A stretch of DNA of 64,000 bases from Cyanobacteriota bacterium (GCA_025362325.1 JANYGO010000349.1:1-64000); one strand, 5' to 3'. Numbered from the stretch's first letter, positions 9,863-17,947 are shown. Numbers and translations: made by a program. Notes: a model not told the origin generated them from the sequence alone.

Positions 9863-10642
9863 ATGTATCTAGACTATCGTCAACTAAAATCGGAACACAA
9901 GCAAAAAATTATTTCTGCTTTTAATGATGGTATGGAATGCCGAGAAATTCCTAACTACCTTGGTGTGAGTGAGAGAGCGGTTTCAAGGGTTTTAAAAGAA
10001 GCTGATATTAATACTAAGCGGCGAAACCGCTATTCTTTAAATGAAAGCTATTTTGATGTAATTGACTCTCAAGCTAAATCCTATTTATTAGGATTGATAG
10101 CTGCTGATGGCTGCGCTACTCACACTAATTATGTAGCTTTTGAATCTATTGACAAAGAACTCACAGAAATGCTCAGCGTAGAGCTACAATATTCTGGTGA
10201 GATTAGAGTTGTTCAGCCTCAAAATTATGCTCCTCACTACCGAATAAATTTTTATTCTGAAAAACTGGCAAGCTCTTTACACGCCTACGGCATCATACCA
10301 GGAAGGACTTTTTCAGGAGTTACTTATTTCCCTAACTCACAATATTTAGCATCTTATGTGTTAGGCTAGTTTGACGGTGACGGTTGTGCTTATGCAAACA
10401 AAGGTAGAAGTGGCGGTTTAGTCTGCATCGTCGGTTCCTTTGAATTTGCCTGCGAACTAGCAAGGCACTTAGGAATGGGTTCTGTACAAGAACATCAATT
10501 CAAAAAAGTTTATTACTGGAGAATATTTAGTCGGAAAAACATACAAGCGTTCTATGATTTTGTTTATCAGTATCCCAGATTGGGTCTGCAACGAAAAAAA
10601 ACTAAAATTGAAGATATTCTCAGGAGTTACAAACATGGTTAA
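9863..10642 (+). pseudogene. Free-standing HTH-LAGLIDADG homing endonuclease gene in the dnaE intein gap, interrupted by an in-frame amber codon
   Basis: The frame starts with ATG 9863, one base after the dnaE-N stop, and ends with TAA 10640-10642. It is 259 codons plus the stop, with one internal TAG at 10367-10369. Residues 12-47 look like a helix-turn-helix (CREIPNYLGVSERAVSRVLKEA). Motif 1 is YLLGLIAADG (about 74-83). Motif 2 would be VLG-stop-FDGDG, so the amber replaces one residue inside the second LAGLIDADG motif, probably Tyr or Trp. The acidic catalytic positions of both motifs are kept, and coding quality continues for 90 codons after the stop. This suggests a recent inactivation, readthrough or a sequence error. 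It is in a different frame from dnaE-N and overlaps the dnaE-C start by 8 bp. Confidence 0.85.
10622..10626 (+). promoter_or_regulatory. Shine-Dalgarno site that fixes the dnaE-C start
   Basis: AGGAG lies 8 bases before ATG 10635, inside the last codons of the endonuclease frame. It supports MVKIISRK as the start, the normal beginning of the DnaE C-intein, rather than the upstream in-frame ATG at 10554. Confidence 0.8.
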
Positions 10643-10742
10643 AATTATTAGTCGAAAATCACTAGGCACTCAAGAAGTATATGACATTGGGGTTGAACGA
10701 GATCATAACTTTACACTAGAAAATAGTCTGGTGGCATCTAAC
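10635..10742 (+). other. DnaE split intein, C-half (36 residues)
   Basis: The segment holds the block F pattern VYDIGVERDHNF and the block G end VASN followed by Cys+1 of the extein. Length and sequence match the standard cyanobacterial DnaE C-intein. It is not preceded by any endonuclease domain in frame. Confidence 0.95.
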
Positions 10743-12293
10743 TGTTTTAATAAATCCCATTCAATGGCCTATGCCTATATCACTTATCAAACTGCTTATT
10801 TAAAGGCAAATTTTCCAGTAGAATATATGGCTGCACTGCTGACTGCTAACAGAGGCGACCAGGAGAAGGTACAAAGATATATTGCTAATTGTCTCAAGCT
10901 GAAGATTGACGTTGAGCCACCTGATATTAATGGCTCTGAACTTACTTTTACGCCGCTTCCTATAGAGATGACAAAGGCCGAGAAACATAAAATTTTGTTT
11001 GGGATTTCGGCGGTTAAAAATGTGGGTGAGGGGGCTATTGAAAATATTTTGGAGGCGCGCAAAGAAGGGGGGAATTTCAAATCATTGCCGGATTTGTGCG
11101 ATCGCGTAAATCTACATTCTGTCAACCGCCGCGCCCTAGAAGCCTTGATTCAGTGCGGTGCTTTTGACAAAATTGAACCTAACCGCCAGCAATTGGTAAA
11201 CGACCTCGAAGGGGTGATGAAATGGGCCCAAGACCGCAAGAAAGATCGAGAAAGTGGTCAAGGTAATCTGTTTGACTTGTTAGGTGGGAATAGCTTTGAG
11301 AAGTCGGTGAATAAATTCGAGTCTGCACCAAAATCAAAGACTGTGAAAAATTTTGATACACAGGAAAAATTGCGTTTAGAAAAAGAATTGCTGGGTTTTT
11401 ATGTATCAGAACATCCCCTCAAGTTTCTGCTTCAATCTAATCAAGATCCAGATGTTGTGACTCTGGCACAGTTAGCAGATAAAAAAGGGAAAGTCTCAGT
11501 TATTGTCATGCTCAACGCTATCAAACTGGTGGTGACGAAAAAAGGCGAGGCGATGGCAATTTTGCAATTAGAAGATTTGACACATCAAATCAAAGCTGTT
11601 GTGTTTCCCAAAGCTTACGAACAACTGAAACCTTACATTGTAGATAATGCTATCTTGCTGATTAGCGGAAAAATCGAGAAAGATGGCGAGGAAATTCAGA
11701 TAATTGTAGACACTGCAAAGCCTGTAGAAACAGCACAGGTTGCAGAGGAAATCGAGGTAGCCCAACCGGAAACACAAAATTCTTGGGCGACGCCATCGGA
11801 AACACAAAACTCTTGGGCGCCGCCACCGGAAATACAAAATTCTTGGGCGGCTCAACCGGTCAACTTTGCACGAGTCGCAAAACCAGTGGAAGTTCTAGAA
11901 ATGGTGATTGTCAAGTTTACACCGCCGCAGGTGCAAGACACTAAAAATCTCAATTCCCTCAAAGCTATTTTGCAAGAACTTTCCAATCGCGGACAAGATT
12001 CTAGCGTTTCTGTGGGGGGAATCGTTGTCGGTAAATATTCCTGTCAGCCGCTTCGCATCAACCGTCAATTGTGGGTGCAAGATGGCGAGGGCGCTGTTAG
12101 CCGTCTCAAGTCGGCGGGATTTGATGCGATCGTTTTTCGTCTCGACAATCGCGGGGATGCTGCGGTGTTTCGAGAAATGCGATCGCAACTTAACATACAT
12201 TCTTGGGCCAGTCGTTTACTTGACGCAGATGTCGATCGCATTTCCCAGTATCTCAATTATCTCGCCCAACAAAACAAACGCCCCCCAAATTAA
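10635..12293 (+). CDS. dnaE: C-half of the DnaE split intein fused to the DNA polymerase III alpha subunit C-terminal part
   Basis: A 552-residue protein. Residues 1-36 are the intein C-half (MVKIISRKSLG...VASN), with the terminal Asn36. The C-extein starts at Cys37 (CFNKSHSMAYAYITYQTAYLK, codon 10743-10745) and covers the end of the polymerase, the tandem HhH region and the OB-fold (VSVIVMLNAIKLVVTKKGEAMAILQLEDL). After the OB-fold there is a linker with three QNSWA repeats, then a C-terminal domain. The C-extein of about 516 residues is longer than in Synechocystis DnaE (423). The gene follows the endonuclease frame with an ATGGTTAA overlap. In well-studied cyanobacteria this half is far from dnaE-N; here it is 773 bp away on the same strand. 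Confidence 0.96.
   Translation: MVKIISRKSLGTQEVYDIGVERDHNFTLENSLVASNCFNKSHSMAYAYITYQTAYLKANFPVEYMAALLTANRGDQEKVQRYIANCLKLKIDVEPPDINGSELTFTPLPIEMTKAEKHKILFGISAVKNVGEGAIENILEARKEGGNFKSLPDLCDRVNLHSVNRRALEALIQCGAFDKIEPNRQQLVNDLEGVMKWAQDRKKDRESGQGNLFDLLGGNSFEKSVNKFESAPKSKTVKNFDTQEKLRLEKELLGFYVSEHPLKFLLQSNQDPDVVTLAQLADKKGKVSVIVMLNAIKLVVTKKGEAMAILQLEDLTHQIKAVVFPKAYEQLKPYIVDNAILLISGKIEKDGEEIQIIVDTAKPVETAQVAEEIEVAQPETQNSWATPSETQNSWAPPPEIQNSWAAQPVNFARVAKPVEVLEMVIVKFTPPQVQDTKNLNSLKAILQELSNRGQDSSVSVGGIVVGKYSCQPLRINRQLWVQDGEGAVSRLKSAGFDAIVFRLDNRGDAAVFREMRSQLNIHSWASRLLDADVDRISQYLNYLAQQNKRPPN
11758..11860 (+). repeat. Threefold 30-bp coding repeat (QNSWA) in the DnaE linker
   Basis: Three consecutive 30-bp units encode E-T/I-Q-N-S-W-A followed by a Pro-rich spacer. 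They lie between the OB-fold and the C-terminal domain of DnaE. The unit length is a multiple of three, so copy-number change keeps the frame. Confidence 0.85.
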
Positions 12294-12342
12294 GCCGACG
12301 TGCATCTAATTTTTACAATCCTGTTTCTGGAATCAATCAGTG

Positions 12343-12367
12343 GGGCGGGCACTTTCAGATCCCGCCC
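12343..12367. terminator. Hairpin between convergent dnaE-C and DUF3593 genes, possible terminator
   Basis: GGGCGGG (12343-12349) and CCCGCCC (12361-12367) form a perfect 7-bp GC stem with an 11-nt loop, followed by GAAAAATTAAATT. It sits 50 bp after the dnaE-C stop. No clean T-run is present, so termination is only a possibility. Confidence 0.35.
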
Positions 12368-12406
12368 GAAAAATTAAATTTAAATACCGCAACAGCTTAA
12401 CTGCCG

Positions 12407-12766
12407 CTATTCTCCCGCGTCAACAAGACACTCTGGCTTTTCGCCCTCATTCTGTGAGGATGCTTTAGCTTTAATCACCGCTTCCCGAAAGCCTAAAACT
12501 ACTAAAATATTGGCAAGTGTCAAGAATAGTTCCGCAGAACCGTGCAGCCAATCGACATTTGCTAGCGACTCGTTGTAGGCAACTTTGGCATAAATTGCGG
12601 CGGGAATAGTCACAGCCACAAATACCAGAGTGCCGTAAAATCCCATCAGAGCTAAACGAGGTGTTTGTCCCGAACGAGTCAAAAACCAGAGAAATCCCAA
12701 GTAGGGAAATAGAGACAGAACAAATAAAGTTTCTTTGGAAATCATTAGTAATTGGTGAACAACCAC
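12407..12766 (-). CDS. DUF3593 small membrane protein
   Basis: A 119-residue protein with three hydrophobic helices and the pattern KETLFVLSLFPYLGFLWFLTRSGQTPRLALMG. This belongs to a family conserved in cyanobacteria and plants. The C-terminal 25 residues are hydrophilic. Function is unknown. It is convergent with dnaE-C. MISKETLF (Met8) is an alternative start. Confidence 0.75.
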   Translation of the reverse strand: MVVHQLLMISKETLFVLSLFPYLGFLWFLTRSGQTPRLALMGFYGTLVFVAVTIPAAIYAKVAYNESLANVDWLHGSAELFLTLANILVVLGFREAVIKAKASSQNEGEKPECLVDAGE

Positions 12767-13041
12767 ATACTATGATAAATTAAAAAATTAAAACTTAGTG
12801 TGAATAATTTTTAACTTTTAATTTTGAATTTTTAATCTTCAATGTAACAAATGCACCCGTTTCTCTCGAACGGCTAGATACTCACCCAAGCCCATAGCTC
12901 TCAACCAAAACCGCAGCAGGTTGCCATTATTCACAACCATTGACGCACGCGGAGACAAAACCCGTAACTTTCCCCTAACACCGTTTTTAGAATTACACAT
13001 TTTTAACGGTTCCAGTCTGTTAATTGTCCCTCACTCCCAAG

Positions 13042-13692
13042 CTACCCAGCTATTAGCAACTGAGACCGTTCCAAAGTTGTCGCTCTGCTAGGCACCAAGC
13101 AAGGATCGTTCAAAATCTCTAAATCCAAGCAGGGTTTTCTATCTGCTGCGATAATTTCCTTGAGCTTAGCATCAAAATCAAAATGCGGGCCACAATCCCA
13201 AACTAGGAGTTCCAAGCGTCCGTTAAACACCGTAATTTCCAGTTGAATAGGAGTTTCTACTGGCAGATTTTTGTGAGCGTGACGAACTGCATTAGTGAAA
13301 CCTTCAGCTAAAGCTAACTTAAATTGCCACCAAACCTCATTGGGCAACGATAAATCTTGCAATTGCTCAAACCACTCCAAAACTTGAGTTAAAGCCTTCA
13401 CATCTGTGTTGACTTGCAGGTTAATGTTTTGAACAGAACTTTCATTCAGTTCTTCTTCCTGCTCTGTTTCATCCTGCCAATCCCATGAGTTTAATAAATT
13501 CATTAACTCATCTAAAGCGCTAGCCTTTTTTATATTTTGGGTTCGATTGCGACCTTCTAATTCGTAACTTTTGCTCAGCGACAAACAATTTCGACCGTCG
13601 ATAGTCCGGGTGTAACTTAACTCGTCTGCAATCTGCCACATGAGTTTGATTCCTCTGCCGCCTTCTGCCAGTTGATCTATGCTGTTCGACAT
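13042..13692 (-). CDS. Anti-sigma-type HATPase_c_2 protein with its halves in swapped order
   Basis: A 216-residue RsbW-like serine kinase/ATPase of the partner-switching type. The N-box ALAEGFTNAVRHAH (residues 127-140) and WDCGPHFD (165-172) are the usual first half of the fold. The second half (EGGRGIKLMWQIADELSYTR, residues 10-29, then NCLSLSKSY) normally follows but here lies at the N-terminus, before an acidic linker (about 50-95). The tail after WDCGPHFD is only 44 residues and has no G-box. ATG 13692 has an AGGAG site about 10 bases upstream, so the start is well supported. The protein may be a permuted ATPase or a fusion of two partial copies. STAS partners exist at 24494 and 48564, but no operon link is visible. 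Confidence 0.75.
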   Translation of the reverse strand: MSNSIDQLAEGGRGIKLMWQIADELSYTRTIDGRNCLSLSKSYELEGRNRTQNIKKASALDELMNLLNSWDWQDETEQEEELNESSVQNINLQVNTDVKALTQVLEWFEQLQDLSLPNEVWWQFKLALAEGFTNAVRHAHKNLPVETPIQLEITVFNGRLELLVWDCGPHFDFDAKLKEIIAADRKPCLDLEILNDPCLVPSRATTLERSQLLIAG

Positions 13693-14432
13693 TTATTTTA
13701 TTCTCCTGAAAGTATTAGCTGTACCGAATTTTTACACCCGCCGAGACACGTTGTAGTTTTTTATACTGAGTTGCTCAGTATTATTTCGGCGCTTACCCAA
13801 GAATGTTATCTTTTTTACAGAAGGTAGCGCATCAGCAATATGTCTTAAGAGTCTAAGCCAATTGGCTTATTTACCGATCGCCTGTAGGGAGAACGATCGC
13901 CCCCCGCAGCAAAATCTGGCTGCATCCACCACAAATCACCGCTCTGCTGCCGGAGCCAGCCATTTGCCCCAGCCCTTGCAAGCTCCAAAATACAAGGCAT
14001 TCAGCGCCTGCGAACGGCGGTTTGCCGATACCTGCCAAGCTGCTTTGAGGTACTCGCTCTCATTCCAAAGACGTAAGTAATATCCGCGAGCGATCGTCCC
14101 AGCGAACCTGACACCGCCAGCCCGCCTCAGCCCACTAGACTAGGACTTGCGAAAACAACGCGGTTTCTGCTAAGAATATTAGGTTTGACAGCGAAAAATT
14201 CACCAAGAAACCCAGTTTTTAGCCCGCGCGCCTGATTCCAGCAGAAAACTAGCCGATGAAAGGCCATACAGGATTTACTCAGACTAAGCTTTGCTTGGCC
14301 TCTACATAGTCTGTTATGTTAGAGGCAAGCAAAGCAGACAAAGGAAGAAGGGAAGAAGGGAAGAGGGAGAGATAATTTGACTGTGAAAGGGAATAGGTAA
14401 TTGAAATATACAATTTAAATGCGCAACAGCTT
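13693..14432. other. 740-bp intergenic region with possible gene remnant
   Basis: No intact gene was found. On the minus strand, about 13935-14100 encodes a run resembling protein (YYLRLWNESEYLKAAWQVSANRR) that ends at a stop and lacks a start, so a decayed gene is possible. The region also contains the long hairpin at 14288-14335 and a purine-only stretch at about 14339-14373 (GGAAGAA/GGGAAGA units) that recurs near 42.2 and 55.8 kb. Confidence 0.5.
14288..14335. repeat. Long near-perfect stem-loop upstream of the pentapeptide gene
   Basis: GCTTTGCTTGGCCTCTACATA (14288-14308) pairs with 14315-14335 except for a one-base offset, leaving a 6-nt loop. The stem is about 20 bp. No T-run follows. 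It lies about 100 bp before the pentapeptide-repeat gene, so it may be an RNA structure in its leader or a small mobile palindrome. Confidence 0.75.
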
Positions 14433-15173
14433 ATGACCAAAATTAAACTTACAATTCTAGCAGCAATACTGCTACTCCCATTTTGCGCAGCAGTTCCCTT
14501 ACAAGCTCAAAATCTGTCTCTAATCAAGCGGCTGCTAGCAACAAGAGGATGTCCCGGATGCGACTTATTTGGCGCTTCCTTAAGCCGTGCAGATTTGTTC
14601 GGTGCTTCCTTGAGCCGCGCCACTCTCAGCAGAGCCGACTTAGTTGATGCCGACTTGACGGCGGCTGACTTAATGGAAGCCAATTTAAATAATGCCAACA
14701 TGAGAAACGCCTTTTTGGCAGATGCAGATCTCAGTAAAGCCGATATGAGCAGGGCAGACATCAGGGGAGCCAACTTAGAAAATGCCAACCTCAGCCAGAG
14801 TTCTCTTCGAGACGCATCCCTCCAATTGGCTAACTTAAAATGCAGTAATTTGAGCGCCGCTAAACTCAATCAAACTGACATGAGAAATGCCGATTTAACT
14901 GGTGCAAATCTCAGCGGTGCCGACCTCAAAGAAGCTGATTTAAGCGGTGCAAATCTCAGCGGTGCAGACCTGAGAGCCGCCGACTTGAGCGATGCGAGAT
15001 TGAACAAAGCCAACCTTACAGATGCTAATTTCTGCGGCGCCCGGATGCCGAACCGAAAAATATCTCGCCGAGGTTGCGAAGTTAACAAACAACAACCGAT
15101 TAGCTCGAACAATTACTGCAATTATTGCCGTCCCATCAATGACTGGTGGCTGAATGTTTTAAGGTTCAATTAA
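14433..15173 (+). CDS. Secreted pentapeptide-repeat protein
   Basis: A 246-residue protein with a signal peptide (hydrophobic about 5-20, cleavage near PLQAQN). About 28 pentapeptide repeats of the A(D/N)LXX type follow (residues about 48-205), which form a right-handed quadrilateral beta-helix. The repeat block is flanked by Cys pairs (CPGCD before; CGAR, CEV and CNYC after). An extracytoplasmic location is expected. These proteins are numerous in cyanobacteria and mostly of unknown function. Confidence 0.88.
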   Translation: MTKIKLTILAAILLLPFCAAVPLQAQNLSLIKRLLATRGCPGCDLFGASLSRADLFGASLSRATLSRADLVDADLTAADLMEANLNNANMRNAFLADADLSKADMSRADIRGANLENANLSQSSLRDASLQLANLKCSNLSAAKLNQTDMRNADLTGANLSGADLKEADLSGANLSGADLRAADLSDARLNKANLTDANFCGARMPNRKISRRGCEVNKQQPISSNNYCNYCRPINDWWLNVLRFN

Positions 15174-15229
15174 GCGGTACGATCGCGACAACTTTCTTTT
15201 TGCTTCTGCGCGATCGCACTCGCGAACCC

Positions 15230-15345
15230 AGAAACCGGGTTTCTTCGCAGATTTCTCGTTACCCAACCCAAAACTCGTAGAAACCCGGTTTCTCGCCCCC
15301 ATGCGTCACTAACTACTACAAACTCAACTCAGAAACCCGGTTTCT
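15230..15345. repeat. Three copies of the palindrome AGAAACCCGGTTTCT
   Basis: Copies lie at 15230-15244 (one base shorter in the centre run: AGAAACCGGGTTTCT), 15279-15293 and 15331-15345, between the pentapeptide gene and the convergent hydrolase. Each is nearly self-complementary. They may act as small dispersed hairpins. Confidence 0.85.
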
Positions 15346-15365
15346 TGCTATACAACTGCTTTTCT

Positions 15366-16367
15366 CTACTTGGAAGTACCTAAAAATTTGCTCACTACCC
15401 GCAGATATTCTGCACCACCGATTTGTGCTGCATTATTGTGGCCTCCATCTGGAACCATGTAAAGCTGTTTGGGCTCAGGTGCTGCATCAAACAGTTTTTT
15501 GCCCATTTGGGATGGAACTACAGTATCAGCAGTCCCGTGAATAAACAGCACAGGTATTTGCAGTCGATCGACCTTTGCCAGAGAATCAAACCGCTGCGTC
15601 AGCAAAAAATCTATCGGAAACATCCCAAACTGCGGTTTTTGGTAATCCACCATTGCCCGCACCGAAGTAAAAGAACCCTCCACAATTAACCCCGCCGCCT
15701 CCGGGTGGCGCACTGCTAGATCGATCGCGATTGCCCCTCCCAAAGAATGACCGTAGATATAAATTTGATGCGGGTTAATCCCCCGCTGTTGCACCAAATA
15801 ATCCCAAGCCTGTTCAGCATCCTCATAAACCCGAGATTCGCTGGGAAAATCGCCCTGGCTTTTTCCATAACCGCGATAATCGATCAGAAATACCGACAAA
15901 CCCAACCCATGAAATCGATTAGCGTGTTCGACATTTGCTCCCACATTTGAACCATTACCGTGCAGGTACAAAACTACCCTTTCTAACCCCCCCTTGTTCA
16001 GGTGAGGAACCGGAACCGCCTCTCTTGCTCCCCCCCTTAACAAGGGGGGGCTGGGGGGGGTTTCCGATGGGTGAACCGGAACCGCCTCTGTTACTCCCGC
16101 CCGAACCTTGGGGTGGGTTTCCGAGGCAGGAATCCACCACCCGTGCACGGTTTCCACCGCCCCTGTTTTAGCTGGAATTGGCAGCAAAACATCTTGATAT
16201 TTCAACTGAAAATCATCTGGCGTAGTTTCGATCGCCCGCGCGGGAAAAAAGATAAACTTACCTTGGGATCCAAATAGAATTAGACAACCAGCAGCATAAG
16301 CGATCGCCAAAACTATCCCAAAATTTATGAGCGATTTAGAGCAGAGAAGTACCAGTAACTTGTTCAT
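15366..16367 (-). CDS. Membrane-anchored alpha/beta hydrolase with an in-frame repeat insertion
   Basis: A 333-residue protein from ATG 16367 (MNKLLVLL); a longer reading from TTG 16415 is possible. A hydrophobic anchor (about 12-35) precedes the hydrolase domain. Key motifs are LHGNGSN (135-141, oxyanion), GHSLGG with Ser208, an Asp in IHGTAD and a His in DGGHNN near the C-terminus. Between WWIPAS and RVVLYLHG, where relatives have only a few residues, about 46 residues (84-129) are encoded by an intergenic-type repeat. It includes PPSPPLLRGG and two copies of EAVPV, and the frame stays open. Substrate is unknown. Confidence 0.82.
   Translation of the reverse strand: MNKLLVLLCSKSLINFGIVLAIAYAAGCLILFGSQGKFIFFPARAIETTPDDFQLKYQDVLLPIPAKTGAVETVHGWWIPASETHPKVRAGVTEAVPVHPSETPPSPPLLRGGAREAVPVPHLNKGGLERVVLYLHGNGSNVGANVEHANRFHGLGLSVFLIDYRGYGKSQGDFPSESRVYEDAEQAWDYLVQQRGINPHQIYIYGHSLGGAIAIDLAVRHPEAAGLIVEGSFTSVRAMVDYQKPQFGMFPIDFLLTQRFDSLAKVDRLQIPVLFIHGTADTVVPSQMGKKLFDAAPEPKQLYMVPDGGHNNAAQIGGAEYLRVVSKFLGTSK
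15973..16130. repeat. Repeat element inside the alpha/beta hydrolase gene
   Basis: The 17-bp sequence GAACCGGAACCGCCTCT occurs at 16007-16023 and 16073-16089 (period 66 bp). A CCCCCCCTTAACAAGGGGGGG palindrome lies between. G/C-run palindromes of this kind are typical of cyanobacterial intergenic repeats, and a related one occurs at about 20400-20450. Here it contributes codons. Confidence 0.8.
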
Positions 16368-16486
16368 AGAAAATACGGCGCGGGAAATTAGCGATCGGTC
16401 AAAAGCTAAGGGCAAATTATTAATTCAGACAATTAGCCAAGATCGATTACTAACTTCCGCAGCCTCGTTCCGCCGAATTTCAAAAA

Positions 16487-17947
16487 TTAATGCAATTCTG
16501 GGCGGCGCAAGTGCCAACTCGTTGACTGTTCGTAAGCGTGAGCCACTTGAAACAGCCGAGATTCTTGCAAAACATTACCAATCAGTTGTATGCCCACCGG
16601 CAGTCCTTGATCATCAAATCCGCAGGGCAAACTCAAAGCTGGCAAACCAGCAAGATTCACCGGAATAGTCATCAAATCTGACAAATACATACTCAGGGGG
16701 TCGTTGAATTTTTCCCCTGCCTTAAAAGCCGTAGTCGGAGCAGTGGGACAAACCAAAACATCAACTTGAGAAAAAGCTTTTTCAAAGTCTTCTTTAATCA
16801 AAGTCCGAACTTTTTGAGCTTTCAGATAATAGGCGTCGTAATATCCAGCGGACAATACGTAAGTGCCGATCGCAATCCGGCGTTTAACCTCCGCACCGAA
16901 CCCTTGAGAGCGAGTTTTGGCATACATATCCAAAAGATTGTCGGGATCGGGCGATCGGAAGCCGTACTTGACTCCATCATATCGCGCCAAATTCGCCGAA
17001 GCTTCCGAGGGAGCAATAATGTAGTAAGTGGGCAAACCGTAGCGGAACCGGGGACAAGAAATGACTTGAATTTCTGCGCCCAATTGTTGAAATTGCTCGA
17101 TCGCCTTAGTAACGGCGTCTTTAACCGCCGAGTCCAACCCTACACCAAAAGTTTCTTTAATTACACCAATTCTAATCAGACCCTTGGGTCGCAAACTTGG
17201 TCTCAAAGCTTGGGCGTAGTCAGGAATTGGAACATTCAGACTCGTGGAATCTCTGTTATCGTAACCCGCGATCGCCCCCAACAAAATCGCCGCATCCTCA
17301 ACAGTCCGGCCAAAGGGCCCGATTTGATCGAGAGAAGAAGCATAGGCCACCAAACCGTAGCGAGAAACCAACCCATAAGTCGGTTTCAGCCCCACCAAAC
17401 CGCAAAAAGAAGCAGGTTGGCGGATCGAGCCTCCAGTATCCGAACCCAAGCTCACGACGCATTCTCCGCCAGCCACCGCTGCGGCAGAACCGCCAGAAGA
17501 ACCTCCGGGCACGCGCTCCAAGTCCCAAGGATTCGCGGTAACTTGGTAGGCAGAAGTTTCTGTCGAGCTCCCCATTGCAAACTCGTCCATATTCGCCTTA
17601 CCCACAATCACCGCACCGGCTGCTTTGAGTTTGGAGACCACCGTGGCATCGTAGGGAGGCACAAAATTCTCCAAAATCCGAGAAGCGCAGGTTGTGGGAA
17701 TGCCTAGAGTGCACATATTGTCTTTAACGGCGATCGGGATGCCAGCCAACAGCCCAATTTCTTCGCCTGCTGCAATTTGGGCATCCACTTTGTGGGCCTG
17801 CGCCAATGCGCTATCTGCCGTCACGCACAGAAAGCTTTTCAATTTCGGCTCTAGCTGGGTAATTCGGTCTAATGCTTCTTGCGTAATTTCCACAGCAGAG
17901 CGTTCTTTATTGATTAGTTGTCGGTGCAACTCGCGGATGGATGCCAT
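16487..17947 (-). CDS. gatA: Asp/Glu-tRNA amidotransferase subunit A
   Basis: A 486-residue amidase of the GatCAB complex, which converts Glu-tRNA(Gln), and possibly Asp-tRNA(Asn), to the amide using glutamine. The Ser-cisSer-Lys triad is visible: Lys75 in AVKDNM, Ser150/151 in the [10 protein letters not shown] loop, and Ser174 in [13 protein letters not shown] 17947 ([11 protein letters not shown]) fits the family start and has AAAGG upstream; the frame extends 11 residues further to TTG 17980. gatB and gatC are not in this window, as is common in cyanobacteria. Confidence 0.96.
   Translation of the reverse strand: MASIRELHRQLINKERSAVEITQEALDRITQLEPKLKSFLCVTADSALAQAHKVDAQIAAGEEIGLLAGIPIAVKDNMCTLGIPTTCASRILENFVPPYDATVVSKLKAAGAVIVGKANMDEFAMGSSTETSAYQVTANPWDLERVPGGSSGGSAAAVAGGECVVSLGSDTGGSIRQPASFCGLVGLKPTYGLVSRYGLVAYASSLDQIGPFGRTVEDAAILLGAIAGYDNRDSTSLNVPIPDYAQALRPSLRPKGLIRIGVIKETFGVGLDSAVKDAVTKAIEQFQQLGAEIQVISCPRFRYGLPTYYIIAPSEASANLARYDGVKYGFRSPDPDNLLDMYAKTRSQGFGAEVKRRIAIGTYVLSAGYYDAYYLKAQKVRTLIKEDFEKAFSQVDVLVCPTAPTTAFKAGEKFNDPLSMYLSDLMTIPVNLAGLPALSLPCGFDDQGLPVGIQLIGNVLQESRLFQVAHAYEQSTSWHLRRPELH

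Noticed and set aside
10367-10369. Amber codon read as pyrrolysine or another special amino acid
   Set aside because: No pyrrolysine system is known for cyanobacteria; mutation, ordinary readthrough or error are simpler.
10554-10634. Upstream ATG in frame with dnaE-C, adding 27 residues
   Set aside because: ATG 10635 has AGGAG at the right distance and gives the standard C-intein start; the extra residues come from antiphase endonuclease sequence.
9550-10742. A single contiguous intein with an embedded endonuclease domain
   Set aside because: dnaE-N ends with a real stop, the endonuclease is in another frame with its own start, and dnaE-C has its own start; the parts are separate genes.
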